A stretch of DNA of 64,000 nucleotides from JBBSBL01 sp963735885 (GTDB lineage: Bacteria > Actinomycetota > Thermoleophilia > Solirubrobacterales > Solirubrobacteraceae): positions 124,001-188,000 of the forward strand of contig CAVTMP010000008.1 in NCBI GenBank assembly GCA_963735885.1, in the 5' to 3' direction. Both the position numbers and the translations under genes were made by a program. This document shows, piece by piece, positions 50,084-59,271 of this stretch (position 1 is its first letter; each line of letters starts with the position of its first letter). Below the pieces are notes generated by a model. It saw only the letters and a list, made by a program, of their open reading frames with translations, was not told the origin of the DNA and did no database searches.

Positions 50084-51666
50084 GCACCGTCGAGACCGAG
50101 GTCGCGATCGCCGGCTTCGGTCCCACCGGCATGACCGCGGCCAACCTCCTCGGGCAGGCGGGCATCCGGACGGTCGTGCTCGAACGCGACGAGCAGCCGC
50201 CCGGGGAGACGCGGGCGATCGCCACCGACGACGAGGTGCTGCGGATCTGGCAGGCCGTCGGCCTCGTGGACGAGATCCTCGCCGACGGCCTCGTCGAGGC
50301 GCCCGTCCGCTACGCCGGCGCCGACGGGCGAACGATCGGGGAGGTCGACTTCGTCCTGCGCCGGTCGCCGTCCGGCCTGCCGTCGTTCCTCTGCTTCTAC
50401 CAGCCGCGGCTCGATGCGACGCTGCGCGCGGGCGTCGCGCGCTTCCCGAGCGTCGAGGTGCGTCCGGGCCACGAGGTGACGGGCTTCTCCCAGGACGCCG
50501 GCGGCGTGACCGTCGCCGCCCGCGAGACCGGCGGCGGGGCGCCGATCACCGTGCGGGCGCGCTACCTGCTCGGCTGTGACGGCGGGCGGAGCACGATCCG
50601 CAAGGCACTTGGACTCGACTTCGAGGGCGAGACGTTCCCGCAGCCGTGGCTGATCGTCGACGCGCGGCTGGCGTCGGGGCGCTCCGAGCCACGGGTGGAA
50701 TTCACCTGCGACCCGGCGCGACCGGTCGTCAGCGTGCCGATGCCGGGCGGCCGGCACCGGTGGGAGTTCATGCTGCATCCGGGCGAGGACCCCGCGGCGT
50801 TCCTCTTGCCCGAGGTCGCGGCCGACCTCGCCGCGCCGCTCGCGCCTTGCCCGATCGAGGTGGAGCGCCAGGTCGTCTACACCTTCCACGATCGCACGGC
50901 CGACCGCTGGCGGGACGGCCGCGTCTTCCTCCTCGGGGACGCGGCGCACCTCATGCCGCCGTTCGCCGGGCAGGGACTCTCCGCCGGCGTGCGCGACGCC
51001 GGGAACCTCGGGTGGAAGGTGGCGCTCGCCGTGCGCGGCGCGCTGCCGGACGCGGCCCTCGACAGCTACGAGGCCGAGCGCCGGCCGCACGCTGAGGCGA
51101 TCATGCGCCTCGCGGTGGGGCTCGGCAGCGTGATCCAGACGACCGATCCCCGCCGCGCCCGCATGCGGGACGCCGTCGGGCGGGCCGCCCAGGCCGTCCC
51201 GCCGCTCGCCGCCTGGCTGCGCCGCCTCGGGGTGAAGCCGGCGGCGACGCTGCGCGCCGGGCTCCTGGCCGGCGGCCGGCGCCGCCCGCTCGATCCCGCG
51301 GGGACGCTCTTCCCCCAGCCGACGGTCGGCACCCGCGACGGCGGTCGGGTGCGACTCGACGACGCGCTCGGACCCGGATGGGCCGCCGTGGCGGTCGGCG
51401 AGGACCCGCGCGCCGTCCTGCACCCGGCCGCCGCGGCGGCGCTCGCCGCCGGCGGCGCCCGCTTCGTCGCCGTCGCTCCCGCCGGCCGGACGCTGCCGGG
51501 CGGGGAGGACGGTCCCGCGTGGGTCGCCGACGCCGACGGGACGCTCGGCCGCTGGTTCCGCCACCGCCGCCGCGCCGTCGCGGTGATCCGTCCCGACCGC
51601 TTCGTGTTCGGTGCGTTCCCGGCGGGCGGCGGTGCCGAGATCGAGGCGGTTCTGCACCCGAGCTGA
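50080..51666 (+). CDS. FAD-dependent aromatic monooxygenase 3 (MhpA-like), intact
   Basis: This is a 528-residue protein from GTG 50080, overlapping the VOC stop by 4 nt. The FAD motif is VAIAGFGPTGMTAANLLGQA, then TRAIATDDEVLRIWQAVGL, YLLGCDGGRSTIRKALGLD, RHRWEFMLHPGEDP, the second FAD motif VFLLGDAAHLMPPFAGQGLS and GVRDAGNLGWKVALAVRG. A thioredoxin-like C-terminal part ends RPDRFVFGAFPAGGG. It belongs to the group of 3-(3-hydroxyphenyl)propionate hydroxylases, which hydroxylate a phenol to a catechol that the neighbouring dioxygenase could cleave. Confidence 0.93.
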   Translation: MSTVETEVAIAGFGPTGMTAANLLGQAGIRTVVLERDEQPPGETRAIATDDEVLRIWQAVGLVDEILADGLVEAPVRYAGADGRTIGEVDFVLRRSPSGLPSFLCFYQPRLDATLRAGVARFPSVEVRPGHEVTGFSQDAGGVTVAARETGGGAPITVRARYLLGCDGGRSTIRKALGLDFEGETFPQPWLIVDARLASGRSEPRVEFTCDPARPVVSVPMPGGRHRWEFMLHPGEDPAAFLLPEVAADLAAPLAPCPIEVERQVVYTFHDRTADRWRDGRVFLLGDAAHLMPPFAGQGLSAGVRDAGNLGWKVALAVRGALPDAALDSYEAERRPHAEAIMRLAVGLGSVIQTTDPRRARMRDAVGRAAQAVPPLAAWLRRLGVKPAATLRAGLLAGGRRRPLDPAGTLFPQPTVGTRDGGRVRLDDALGPGWAAVAVGEDPRAVLHPAAAAALAAGGARFVAVAPAGRTLPGGEDGPAWVADADGTLGRWFRHRRRAVAVIRPDRFVFGAFPAGGGAEIEAVLHPS

Positions 51667-51740
51667 GCGCCGCGGCCTCGCGGAAGGCGGATCGCCTCCC
51701 TCTCCGTTGCGTGCTCGAGATCTCTACTCTCGTAGGGCTC

Positions 51741-52482
51741 GTGACCCCCGTCGAGACCCACCAGGAGACCGACAACCTCGAGAAGTGGGAGCGCTCCACC
51801 GGCATCGAGGCGCGGCTGCTTCGGCGCTTTCGGGCGACGGGTGCTCGCCGAGGGTCGCGGCGCTCGCCCCGGCCACGGTCCTCGACGCCGGGTGCGGCGA
51901 GGGGGTCGTCGCCGGCTGGGTCGCCGAGGCGCTGCCGGCCGCCCGCGTCACGGGCTGGAGGCCCGCGCGGACGCGCTCGAGGAGTTCGCCCGCCGCCATC
52001 GCGACCAGCCGCGGCTCACGGCGTGGCCGGCGACCTCTATGCGATGCCGTTCGCCGACGGCGCGTTCGACCTCGTCATCTCCACGGAGGTCGTGGAGCAC
52101 CTCGACGCACCCGAGCGCGCGCTTGCGCGAGATGGCCCGCGTGAGCGCAGGGCACGTCCTGCTCACGGTCCCGCAGCGAGCCGTTCTTCCGCGCCGGCAA
52201 CCTCGCGCGCGGGCGCTACGTGTGCGCGCCTCGGCTCGACTCCCGGCCACCAGAGCACCTGGGGCGCGCGGGCTCACCCGCCTGGTCGAGCGGGAAACGG
52301 GCGGTCCCGTCCGCTGGTTCTCGGCGTTCCCCTGGCAGGGCGTCGTGGCCGGACGAACGCGGCGCCTCCAGCCGGAGACCAGCGAACCGAGGCGGCGCCT
52401 GAAGGGCGCCGTAGACCGCGGAGGTTATTTCTTCCGCTCGTTGAGGCCACGCAGTCGGGCGGAGTCGTGGCCGAGGGCTTGA
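51741..52482 (+). pseudogene. Class I SAM-dependent methyltransferase broken by several frameshifts
   Basis: Pieces in three frames line up as one protein: TPVETHQETDNLEKWERSTG, then APATVLDAGCGEGVVAGWVA (the SAM-binding GxGxG loop as DAGCGEG), LEARADALEEFARRH, GDLYAMPFADGAFDLVISTE, VVEHLDAPERAL, REMARVSAGHVLLTVP and RWFSAFPWQGVVAGR. At least four indels separate them between 51830 and 52260. The original gene had about 245 codons and probably methylated a small molecule or lipid. Confidence 0.7.
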
Positions 52483-52519
52483 GTCCGGCGGTGTCCAACC
52501 GCCACGCCGCGCGGTTAGC

Positions 52520-54850
52520 CGACGGGTGTAAGCATCACCACCGAGGATGAGGTCGAGCTGGAGGCTGTTTACCTGGAAGTACGGCGTCCTCGAATAGCCG
52601 GGCGCGTAGAACTTGCCCGAGGGCGTGCTCAGCTCAAGCAAGCTGTCGCCCGGGGGGAGGATCACCTCGCGGGTGATGGGCACCGGGCCCTTGGGCGTGA
52701 TGGTCACGGCTTGGCTCGTCCGTCGGGATAGCGGACGTTCACGAGGCCGGGCTGGCGACTGATGACCATGGATCCGCGGGTGCGGCGGGACGACGAGCGG
52801 ATTCAGAAGTGTGACCCCGCCGCTCGGGGATTCCGACCACGGCCGAGTGGCGTCGGGCTCGACTCGCGTTCGCCGAAGGCGTCGGTGTACTCAAGCCGGA
52901 CGGGTTTGGGCGTGCTGAGGCTGACCGCTGGATCTGCGCCGGGCTTCAGACGACGTCGCAACCGCGCGTCGAATGGACGCAGATCGAAGAAGCTCATGCG
53001 GCCGTTCGGCGAGACGAAGCTTGGCGGGGCGCCGACGATGCCCGCGAGCCGCTGCTCCACCGCCTTGCCGATGAGCGTATCCGGAGCGATCTATGAGGAG
53101 CCCCTGGAAGCCGGCGGCGGAAACCTGGGCGACGACGCTGAAGCGGCCGGCTGTCGAGCGCGGCAGACAGTCCGCGGGCCGCCCGCGCGCATCGCGCCGT
53201 GAGCGAGCGCAAGCGCTCCGAGTGCAGGTAGGGACGGGCCTGCGAGAAGTCGACCTGCCGCCGATCGTCGGGGACTCAGGAAACGGCGCGTACGGGAGCT
53301 CGAATTCATCGCGTCAACGGCCAGGATCGCCCTCGATCTGCGCACGATGCGATCGTCGATCCTCCGCGCGGCGTTCGCCGGTCGAAGATGCGGGGGATCG
53401 CGCGCATCGTCGCCTGGTCGAAGAACCGGCGAACGAGGATCGGGCGAGCGCGGCCGCCGAAGCCGAGCATCGAGACACGCCACCGCCCACTCGCGCGCCG
53501 GTAGCCGCAGTACCAGCAGCAGGCCCACCGCGGCCAAGGCGAAGAAGGCGATGAAGGGCGCAATCCGCACCCAGTCGCGGATCATGGGCGACGGCGGGTC
53601 GGCGATCAACGCCGACAGGCCGCACGGCGTTCGTGGCGAGAACGAGCGTGGGGATCTTCAGCCGGCGAGGTTCTTCTGCCGGTTGTCTGCGGTCGCCGGT
53701 CTTCGCCCTGCCGTTGCGGCCCGGCACCGGGGCTGCGAGGCCGAGCCAGGAAGAGTCCGATAGGAGGCGATGAGGCCAATTGGCGTCTGTTCCTGGAACA
53801 GGATGGCCCCCTGGCGGTACTTCTCCTGGATGCGGATCACGCTCTCTATGGGCTAGCCCTCGGCCGGCAGCACCAGTTGGGTGATGTTCGTGCTGTTCTG
53901 TACGGAGTCCTCGGGCTTGCGTTGCGTGGCCTCCAGTTGCCCCGTTGGAGATCCGGTAGGCGATGACCGGCGTCGCAGCGAGCCCCAGCGACGGCGACGA
54001 TCGCGAGCACGATCGCCGCGCCACTGCGCAGCGCCACCCACGACCGCGCGCCGATTGACACCACCAGTGAGGTGACAGCCAAGAACCACCGTGAACGCCG
54101 AGTCGTACGCGTCCGTCGGCGCGATAGACGCATAGGGCCAGTGTGGTCAACGTCCGGCGCGATGCCCGAGACGCAGTGCTGCGGGACCACCGGCGCGCCA
54201 GGCGAACAGCGCGTCGCCGCGGATGATCGACGGCGGAGGCGCTCGGGGGACAGTGTGGGGAGAGAACACGCGGTAGGTGAAGTTCGGCGTGGGCAAGGCC
54301 GTACCAGCACGAGCGCAAAGAGAATCGACAGCACCGCCGACGGCGGGCGCGACACGCCGAACACGCCGCAGGACCAGGAACGCGGTGAACGCCGACAGGC
54401 CGAAGGTGAGCAGGTAGTAGGCGTTGACGACAGGCCCGACGCCCGCAGGAAGATCCCGAGAGTTCCATCACGAGAGTGGGCAGCGCGATCGACCACAGCG
54501 GGAAGTCGTACAGGTCCTGCCCGAAGGGTGCGCCAAGGTCGGGATTCGGAGCACCCAACCGTGCTCGAGCATGCCTTGATCGCCATACTGCTGACCGAGC
54601 GCGTCGGCGTCCGACCAAAACGGGATGCCAAAGTCACTGCGCCAGGCGCGCATCGCGCCGATCGCGGCGATTATCGCCGCGATGCCGGAGGCGACCACCA
54701 GAACACCTCCGAGGAGCCGAGGCGCTCGACAGCCGCGCGGAAGGGTGGGGCTGCAGCACCCATGGCACCGACCACCGTGTCGCCGGTGACGCTCGCCGGC
54801 GGAGCTGGTCGCGGACATCGCGGCGCAAGCTAGCAGGGAGGCCGTCACGG
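52520..54850 (-). pseudogene. Large membrane glycosyltransferase-like protein, heavily frameshifted
   Basis: Minus-strand pieces in all three frames appear in the right order for a membrane protein of about 700 residues known from Solirubrobacterales. The pieces include GDQGMLEHGW, NPDLGAPFGQDLYDFPLWSI, ATPVIAYRISNGATGGHATQ, PEDSVQNSTNITQLVLPAEG, IRIQEKYRQGAILFQEQTPI, EQRLAGIVGAPPSFVSPNGR, MSFFDLRPFDARLR and VILPPGDSLLELSTPSGKFY. Ten or more indels would be needed to join them. The stop is near 52520 and the start near 54850. Fragments between 54850 and 55270 were not recognised. Confidence 0.55.
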
Positions 54851-55272
54851 CCCACCGATCGACATCCAGGATCGCCGCGAGTTTCCGAATGCCGAGTACA
54901 TGATCGACGCGGCCAGTGACTGTCGTGCCACTCGGCAGGGACTCCGGACGACAGGGTCGCCAAATGGCCGTGGAATCCGCCGCCGAAGCCTTGAAGCACG
55001 CGAGTCCAGGCTCGACGGGGTCCCCGCCTTCGACGGCACGCCGATCCCCAGGCGAGCGCGCCGCAACAATTTGCGGCCCGGGAGCGTGGCGTCCCGTAGC
55101 GGGCCAGGCGCTCGAACGCGCTCGTCGCCAAGAGCCTCTAAGGTCGCAGCTCACGCCGGGCCGGATCGGCTCTGGGGGCGGCGGTTCGCGGACGCGGATG
55201 AAGCCGCCCGCAGCTCGCAGACCAGGACCTCATGGCCCCTCATGGAGCCCTCCACGGCCGCCCTCCGGGACC

Positions 55273-56250
55273 GTGGTGATCCGCGTCTACAACGAGGTGG
55301 AGTCTGTCGAGGCGCTGCTGGCGGAGATCGAGGCTGGTTGCGCGCTCACGGGCAGGGCGTGGGAGGTCATCTTCATCGACGACGGCTCCACCGACGGCAC
55401 AGCGAACCTCATCGAGGAGCTCATCGTAAGTCACGAGCAACTGTGCCTCGTCAGCCTGCGCCGAAACTTCGGGAAGTCCTCGGCCTTGAGCGCGGGCTTC
55501 GAGCAGGCGCGCGGCGAGGTCGTGGTGACCATGGACGGCGACGGCCAGGACGACCCGAGCGAGATCCCCCGGCTGATCGCCCCGATCCTCGAACAGGGCT
55601 ACGACCTCGTGTCGGGTTGGAAGAAGCTACGGAACGACCCAGCCGAGAAGCGGATCCCGTCGCGCCTGTTCAACAAGATCACCGCCAAGCTCTCCGGGCT
55701 GCCGCTCCACGACTTCAACTGCGGACTCAAGGCGTACCGGGGCCCCTGCGCCCGCTCGCTGGAGCTGTACGGGGAGCAGCATCGCTTTATCCCGGTCATC
55801 GGCTTTCAACGCGGCTGGAAGGTCACCGAACTCGCGGTGAACCACCGAGAGCGCCAGCACGGGAAGTCCAAGTTTGGAATCGAGCGTTACCTCCGCGGGT
55901 TCCTTGATCTCACGACCGTGCTGTTCATCGGCCGCTACCAGTACCGACCGCTTCACCTGTTCGGAACGCTCGGCCTCTTCTGCATGTTCCTCGGTTTCGT
56001 GATCTCGGTCTGGCTGACGATCGAGTGGATCGGAGGGGAGTCCCTCTCGCGCCGTCCACTGCTGATTCTCGGCGTTGTCCTCATCGTCGTTGGCGTGCAA
56101 CTCGTGACCTTTGGCCTGGTCAGCGAGATGATCGCTGCCGCCCGCCAAGACGTCCGTGGTAAGCAGGTGCGCGCGCTACAGGTGGAGCGAGTGATCGGCG
56201 GGGCGATGGCGCAGGAGCCAGAAGCCGTGCACCCGGCTGAGTCTGAGTAG
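55273..56250 (+). CDS. Family 2 glycosyltransferase (polyprenyl-phosphate sugar transferase type), 3' end cut by IS66
   Basis: GT2 motifs: VVIRVYNEVESVEALLAEIE (usually VIPVYNE), FIDDGSTDGTANLIEEL, NFGKSSALSAGFEQARG and VVTMDGDGQDDPSEIPRL with the DxD metal site, then FNKITAKLSGLPLHDFNCG. Two C-terminal membrane helices follow (LHLFGTLGLFCMFLGFVISV and LLILGVVLIVVGVQLV). It transfers a sugar to a polyprenyl phosphate. GTG 55273 is the first in-frame start near the fold; candidate ATG codons at 55232 and 55242 are out of frame, so the 5' end may carry an indel. The TAG stop lies in the IS66 left end; the original gene would have run about 13 codons further, into 57780-57822. Confidence 0.85.
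   Translation: MVIRVYNEVESVEALLAEIEAGCALTGRAWEVIFIDDGSTDGTANLIEELIVSHEQLCLVSLRRNFGKSSALSAGFEQARGEVVVTMDGDGQDDPSEIPRLIAPILEQGYDLVSGWKKLRNDPAEKRIPSRLFNKITAKLSGLPLHDFNCGLKAYRGPCARSLELYGEQHRFIPVIGFQRGWKVTELAVNHRERQHGKSKFGIERYLRGFLDLTTVLFIGRYQYRPLHLFGTLGLFCMFLGFVISVWLTIEWIGGESLSRRPLLILGVVLIVVGVQLVTFGLVSEMIAAARQDVRGKQVRALQVERVIGGAMAQEPEAVHPAESE
56239..56246 (+). repeat. 8-bp target-site duplication, left copy (GAGTCTGA)
   Basis: GAGTCTGA occurs directly before the left terminal repeat at 56247, and again at 57772-57779 directly after the right terminal repeat. Eight bases is the usual duplication size for IS66-family insertions. The perfect match indicates a fairly recent, unrearranged insertion. 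Confidence 0.9.
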
Positions 56251-57771
56251 AGCGTTCAGTTGGTCTGGGGGACATAACCGGGCGGCGTCGAACTCTCGTG
56301 GGGTGGAGCGGGCTGAGGCGGAGGCGATCTACGAGCAGGGCAAGGACGTCGTGGTCGCGGTGCTGGTGCGGATGGACGAGCAGATCCAGCGGCTGGAGAA
56401 GCGCGTCGCGCAGCAGGACGAGCGGATCGCGCAGCTGGAGCGGCGGCTGGGTCGCGACTCGCGCAACTCGTCGCAGCCGCCGAGCGCTGATCCGCCCGGC
56501 GTCGCCGCCCGGCGCGGCAAGGATCCGTCGGGGCGCAAGCACGGCGCCCAGCCCGGTCATGAGGGCAAGGGCCGCGAGCTGTTGCCGACCTCGGCGGTCG
56601 ACGAGGTGATCGTGCACTGGCCGACCGGTGTGCGGCTGCGGGCATCGTGTTCGGCGAGGGCGAGCTGGTCGCGGTCGGCGAGCCGGCGCGCCATCAGGTC
56701 GAGGAGCTGCCGGGCTGGCGGTCACGGTGACCGAGCATCAGTGCCCGCGCGTGCGCTGCCCGGGCTGCGGCAGGCGCAGCCGCGCCGCGCTGCCCGCCGA
56801 CGTCGCGGCCAGCGCGTTCGGGCCGCGCTTTCACGCCGCCGTCGCGGTGCTGTCGGTGCGCAACCGCGTCTCGCGCCGCGACGTCGTCGAGTGCTGCGAG
56901 CAGCTGTTCGGCGCGCGGATCAGCAGCGGCACGGTCGACGCGATCCTCGAGCGGGTCGCCGACGCGCTCGAGGAGCCCGACGCCGATCTGCTGGACGCGC
57001 GTCCGTGCTGCCAAGGCGCTGAACATGGACGAGACCGGCTGGCGCACCGCCGGCGAGCGGCGCGCGCTGTGGGGCGCGTTCACCGACCGTCACGCCGTGC
57101 TGCGCGTCCGCGCCGATCGTCACGAGGACCACGCCAAGGCGCTGCTGGCCGACACCGCCGCGATCGTGACGTCGGATCGCTGGTGGGCCTACAGCCACCT
57201 GCCCGTTGCGTCGCCGCCAGGTCTGCTGGGCGCACCTGCGCCGCGACTTCAAGGCCCACGCCGACGGCCTCGCCGCCGAGAAGGCCTTCGGCGAGGCCGG
57301 CCTGCAGGATCTGCGACGAGCTGTTCTGGAGCTGGGAGATCTACCAGCACACCCGCGACCGCAGCGAGCTCACGCCGGCGCATCCGGCGCGCTGCGCCGC
57401 GAGTTCAAGCCGATCCTGCGCACCTACGCCGGCAAGCAGGCCCGCTACAGCTACACGCGCGGGATGGCGCGCAACCTGCTCAAGGTCTGGCCAGCGCTGT
57501 GGACGTTCGCCGACCACCGCGGCGTGCAGCCGACCAACAACCACGCCGAACGCGCGCTGCGCGGCGCGGTCATCTACCGCAAGCTGTCAGCCTCGGCAGC
57601 CAGTCCGCACGACGGCGAGCGCCGCATCGAGCGCCTGCTCTCGGTCCACACCACCTGCCGCCTCCAGCGCCGGCCGCTGCACGACTACCTCGTCGACGCG
57701 CTCGCCGCCCACACCCGCGGCGATCCCGCCCCGCTGCTCGCCTGACCAGCACCAAGGGACTGAACGCTTAC
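56247..57771 (+). mobile_element. IS66-family insertion sequence (single-transposase, ISBst12-like type)
   Basis: The element is 1.52 kb with terminal inverted repeats: left GTAGAGCGTTCAGTTGG and, read inward from the right end, GTAAGCGTTCAGTCCCTT. GTAAGCG is the usual IS66 terminus. An 8-bp direct duplication GAGTCTGA flanks it (56239-56246 and 57772-57779). Only the TnpC-type transposase is present, without tnpA/tnpB, as in the ISBst12 subgroup. It sits in the last codons of the GT2 gene. The left-end sequence supplies that gene's present stop codon. Confidence 0.9.
56303..57745 (+). pseudogene. IS66-family transposase, several frameshifts
   Basis: From GTG 56303 a coiled-coil N-terminus reads VRMDEQIQRLEKRVAQQDER, then SRNSSQPPSADPPG and RKHGAQPGHEG. 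In other frames follow the zinc-finger region HQCPRVRCPGCGRRSRA, RVSRRDVVECCEQLFGARIS, then the DDE residues MDETGWRTAGERRALWGAFT (Asp), VTSDRWWAYSHL (Asp) and QPTNNHAERALRGAVIYRKL (Glu), and the C-terminal HDYLVDALAAHTRGD. Five or so indels (near 56640, 57010, 57195, 57310 and 57375) break the frame. All catalytic residues survive. Because the ends and target duplication are perfect, sequencing error is a serious possibility. Confidence 0.85.
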
Positions 57772-57841
57772 GAGTCTGAGCGCTGCATCGTCCGGCGATC
57801 AGCCGCGTCACGATCGCACTAACGCGCCTCCGACCCAGGGC

Positions 57842-59271
57842 CTACACGTTCACCACCGTCCCGAGCCACGGCAGCCGCATGAGGTGGGGGGCGCGGACCA
57901 CGCGATCGACCGCCGACGCGGGCCGTGCAGTTCCCCTCCACGCACGCGCGGGCCAGGGCGGCGACGAGCGCCGGGGTGGAGAAGGATGTGCCGCTCCACA
58001 CCGCCCACTCGGCGAACTTGTCGGGGTCGACGGTGTTCATCGTGGGGTACTTGCCGTCGAAGGCCTTGAAGAACGCGCTGACCAGGTCCACCCCGGGCGC
58101 CGAGGCGTCGACCCACTCCCCGTAGTTGGTGAACGGCGCCGGGCCCTCGGGCCCGACCGCCCCGACCGCGAGCACGTGGGGGAGCGCCGCGGGGAACTGC
58201 TTCTCGCATGTCGCGTCGTTGCCGGCCGAGGCGACGAGGACGATGCCGGCGAGGTTCGCCGCGGCGACCGCGGAGCGCAGCAGGCCCGGGTGCTCCATCA
58301 CCGGGCCGCCGAATGACATCGAGATGATGTCCGGCCGCTGCCGAGGCGGCGGGGGATCGGCCTCGTTGAAGATGGCCTGGGCGACGGCGAACTCGCTGAC
58401 GTCGCCCATCGGCGAGGTCAGCGGCTCGACCCGGATCTCGCAGCCGGGCGCGAGCTGCTCGATCAGGCCGGCGATGAACGTGCCGTGCCCCGACACGGGG
58501 TCGAGGTAGCCGTCGGGCGGGAAGGCCGCGCCCGAGGTCGTGGTGATGAGGTTGTCGGCGTGCTCGATCGCTCCCGGTGATGCGGTCCGTGGCGGCGGCG
58601 CCGGCCCCGGCCGCCGCCGCGTTCAACAGCGCGGGGCGCTGATGATCCGGATCGACCTTGCCGCCGTCGTCGATGCCGCCGGCCAGCCCGGTGTCGAGGA
58701 TCACGATGCGGGGGTGGTGTCCGGCGCCGGCCAGACCGCGCACCGGGAACTCGCGCCCGGGCGCGGGCACGGCGGTGCTCTCCGGGACCTCGTGCCCGCG
58801 GAAGGGATGGCCGCGGAACGGGTGTCCGCGGAAGGGGTGCCCGCGAAAGGGATGGCCGCGGAACGGGTGTCCGCGGAACGGATCGGCGCCGAGGACGCCA
58901 TCGACGAGGTCGTAGGCCAGCGCGGGGTGCGGCGGGCATGGGCATCCCTCGCAGTGCGCGAAGAACGCGTGGTCGGGCTGCGCATCCAGCCCCTCGGCGC
59001 GCAGCACGGCGATGACGTCGAGCGGATCCTTCACCCCGGTCAGGAGCGTCCAGGCACCGGGCCCGCCGTCGGTCCGCTCGACCGGCACGTTGGCCGGGAT
59101 TTTGGCGAGGGCGCGCGCGCGCGTCTCGGCGTCCCCGACCCGCACCACCAGACGGTCCGGCACGTACGCGAAGCGCCCGGACGGCGCGAGCGCCACGCGG
59201 TCGGACCAGCGCGGCCGCCGCGTCCGGCCGTCGCCCTGCGCGGTGCCCGACCGACCGCCCGGCTCGCTCAT
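57842..59271 (-). CDS. S8-family subtilase with GHPFR repeats, two frameshifts
   Basis: ATG 59271 overlaps the stop of the cyclase-ATPase gene (ATGA). The N-terminal region (GRFAYVPDRLVVRVGDAETR) looks like a propeptide. A Cys-rich HCEGCPCPP and six GHPFR-type repeats follow, then the catalytic Asp in RIVILDTGLAGG. An indel near 58575 moves the frame to NLITTTSGAAFPPDGYLDPV, the His in SGHGTFIAGLIEQ, oxyanion Asn in LVASAGNDATC and Ser in SGTSFSTPALVAA. A second indel near 57910 would restore APHLMRLPWLGTVVNV with TAG at 57842. No signal peptide is seen, so it may act in the cytoplasm. Confidence 0.8.
58796..58888 (-). repeat. 15-bp coding repeats giving a GHPFR pentapeptide array
   Basis: About six 15-bp units, with small variations at silent positions, encode HPFRGHPFRG and so on between the subtilase propeptide and its catalytic domain. 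Silent differences between units suggest selection on the peptide. The role is unknown. Confidence 0.8.
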
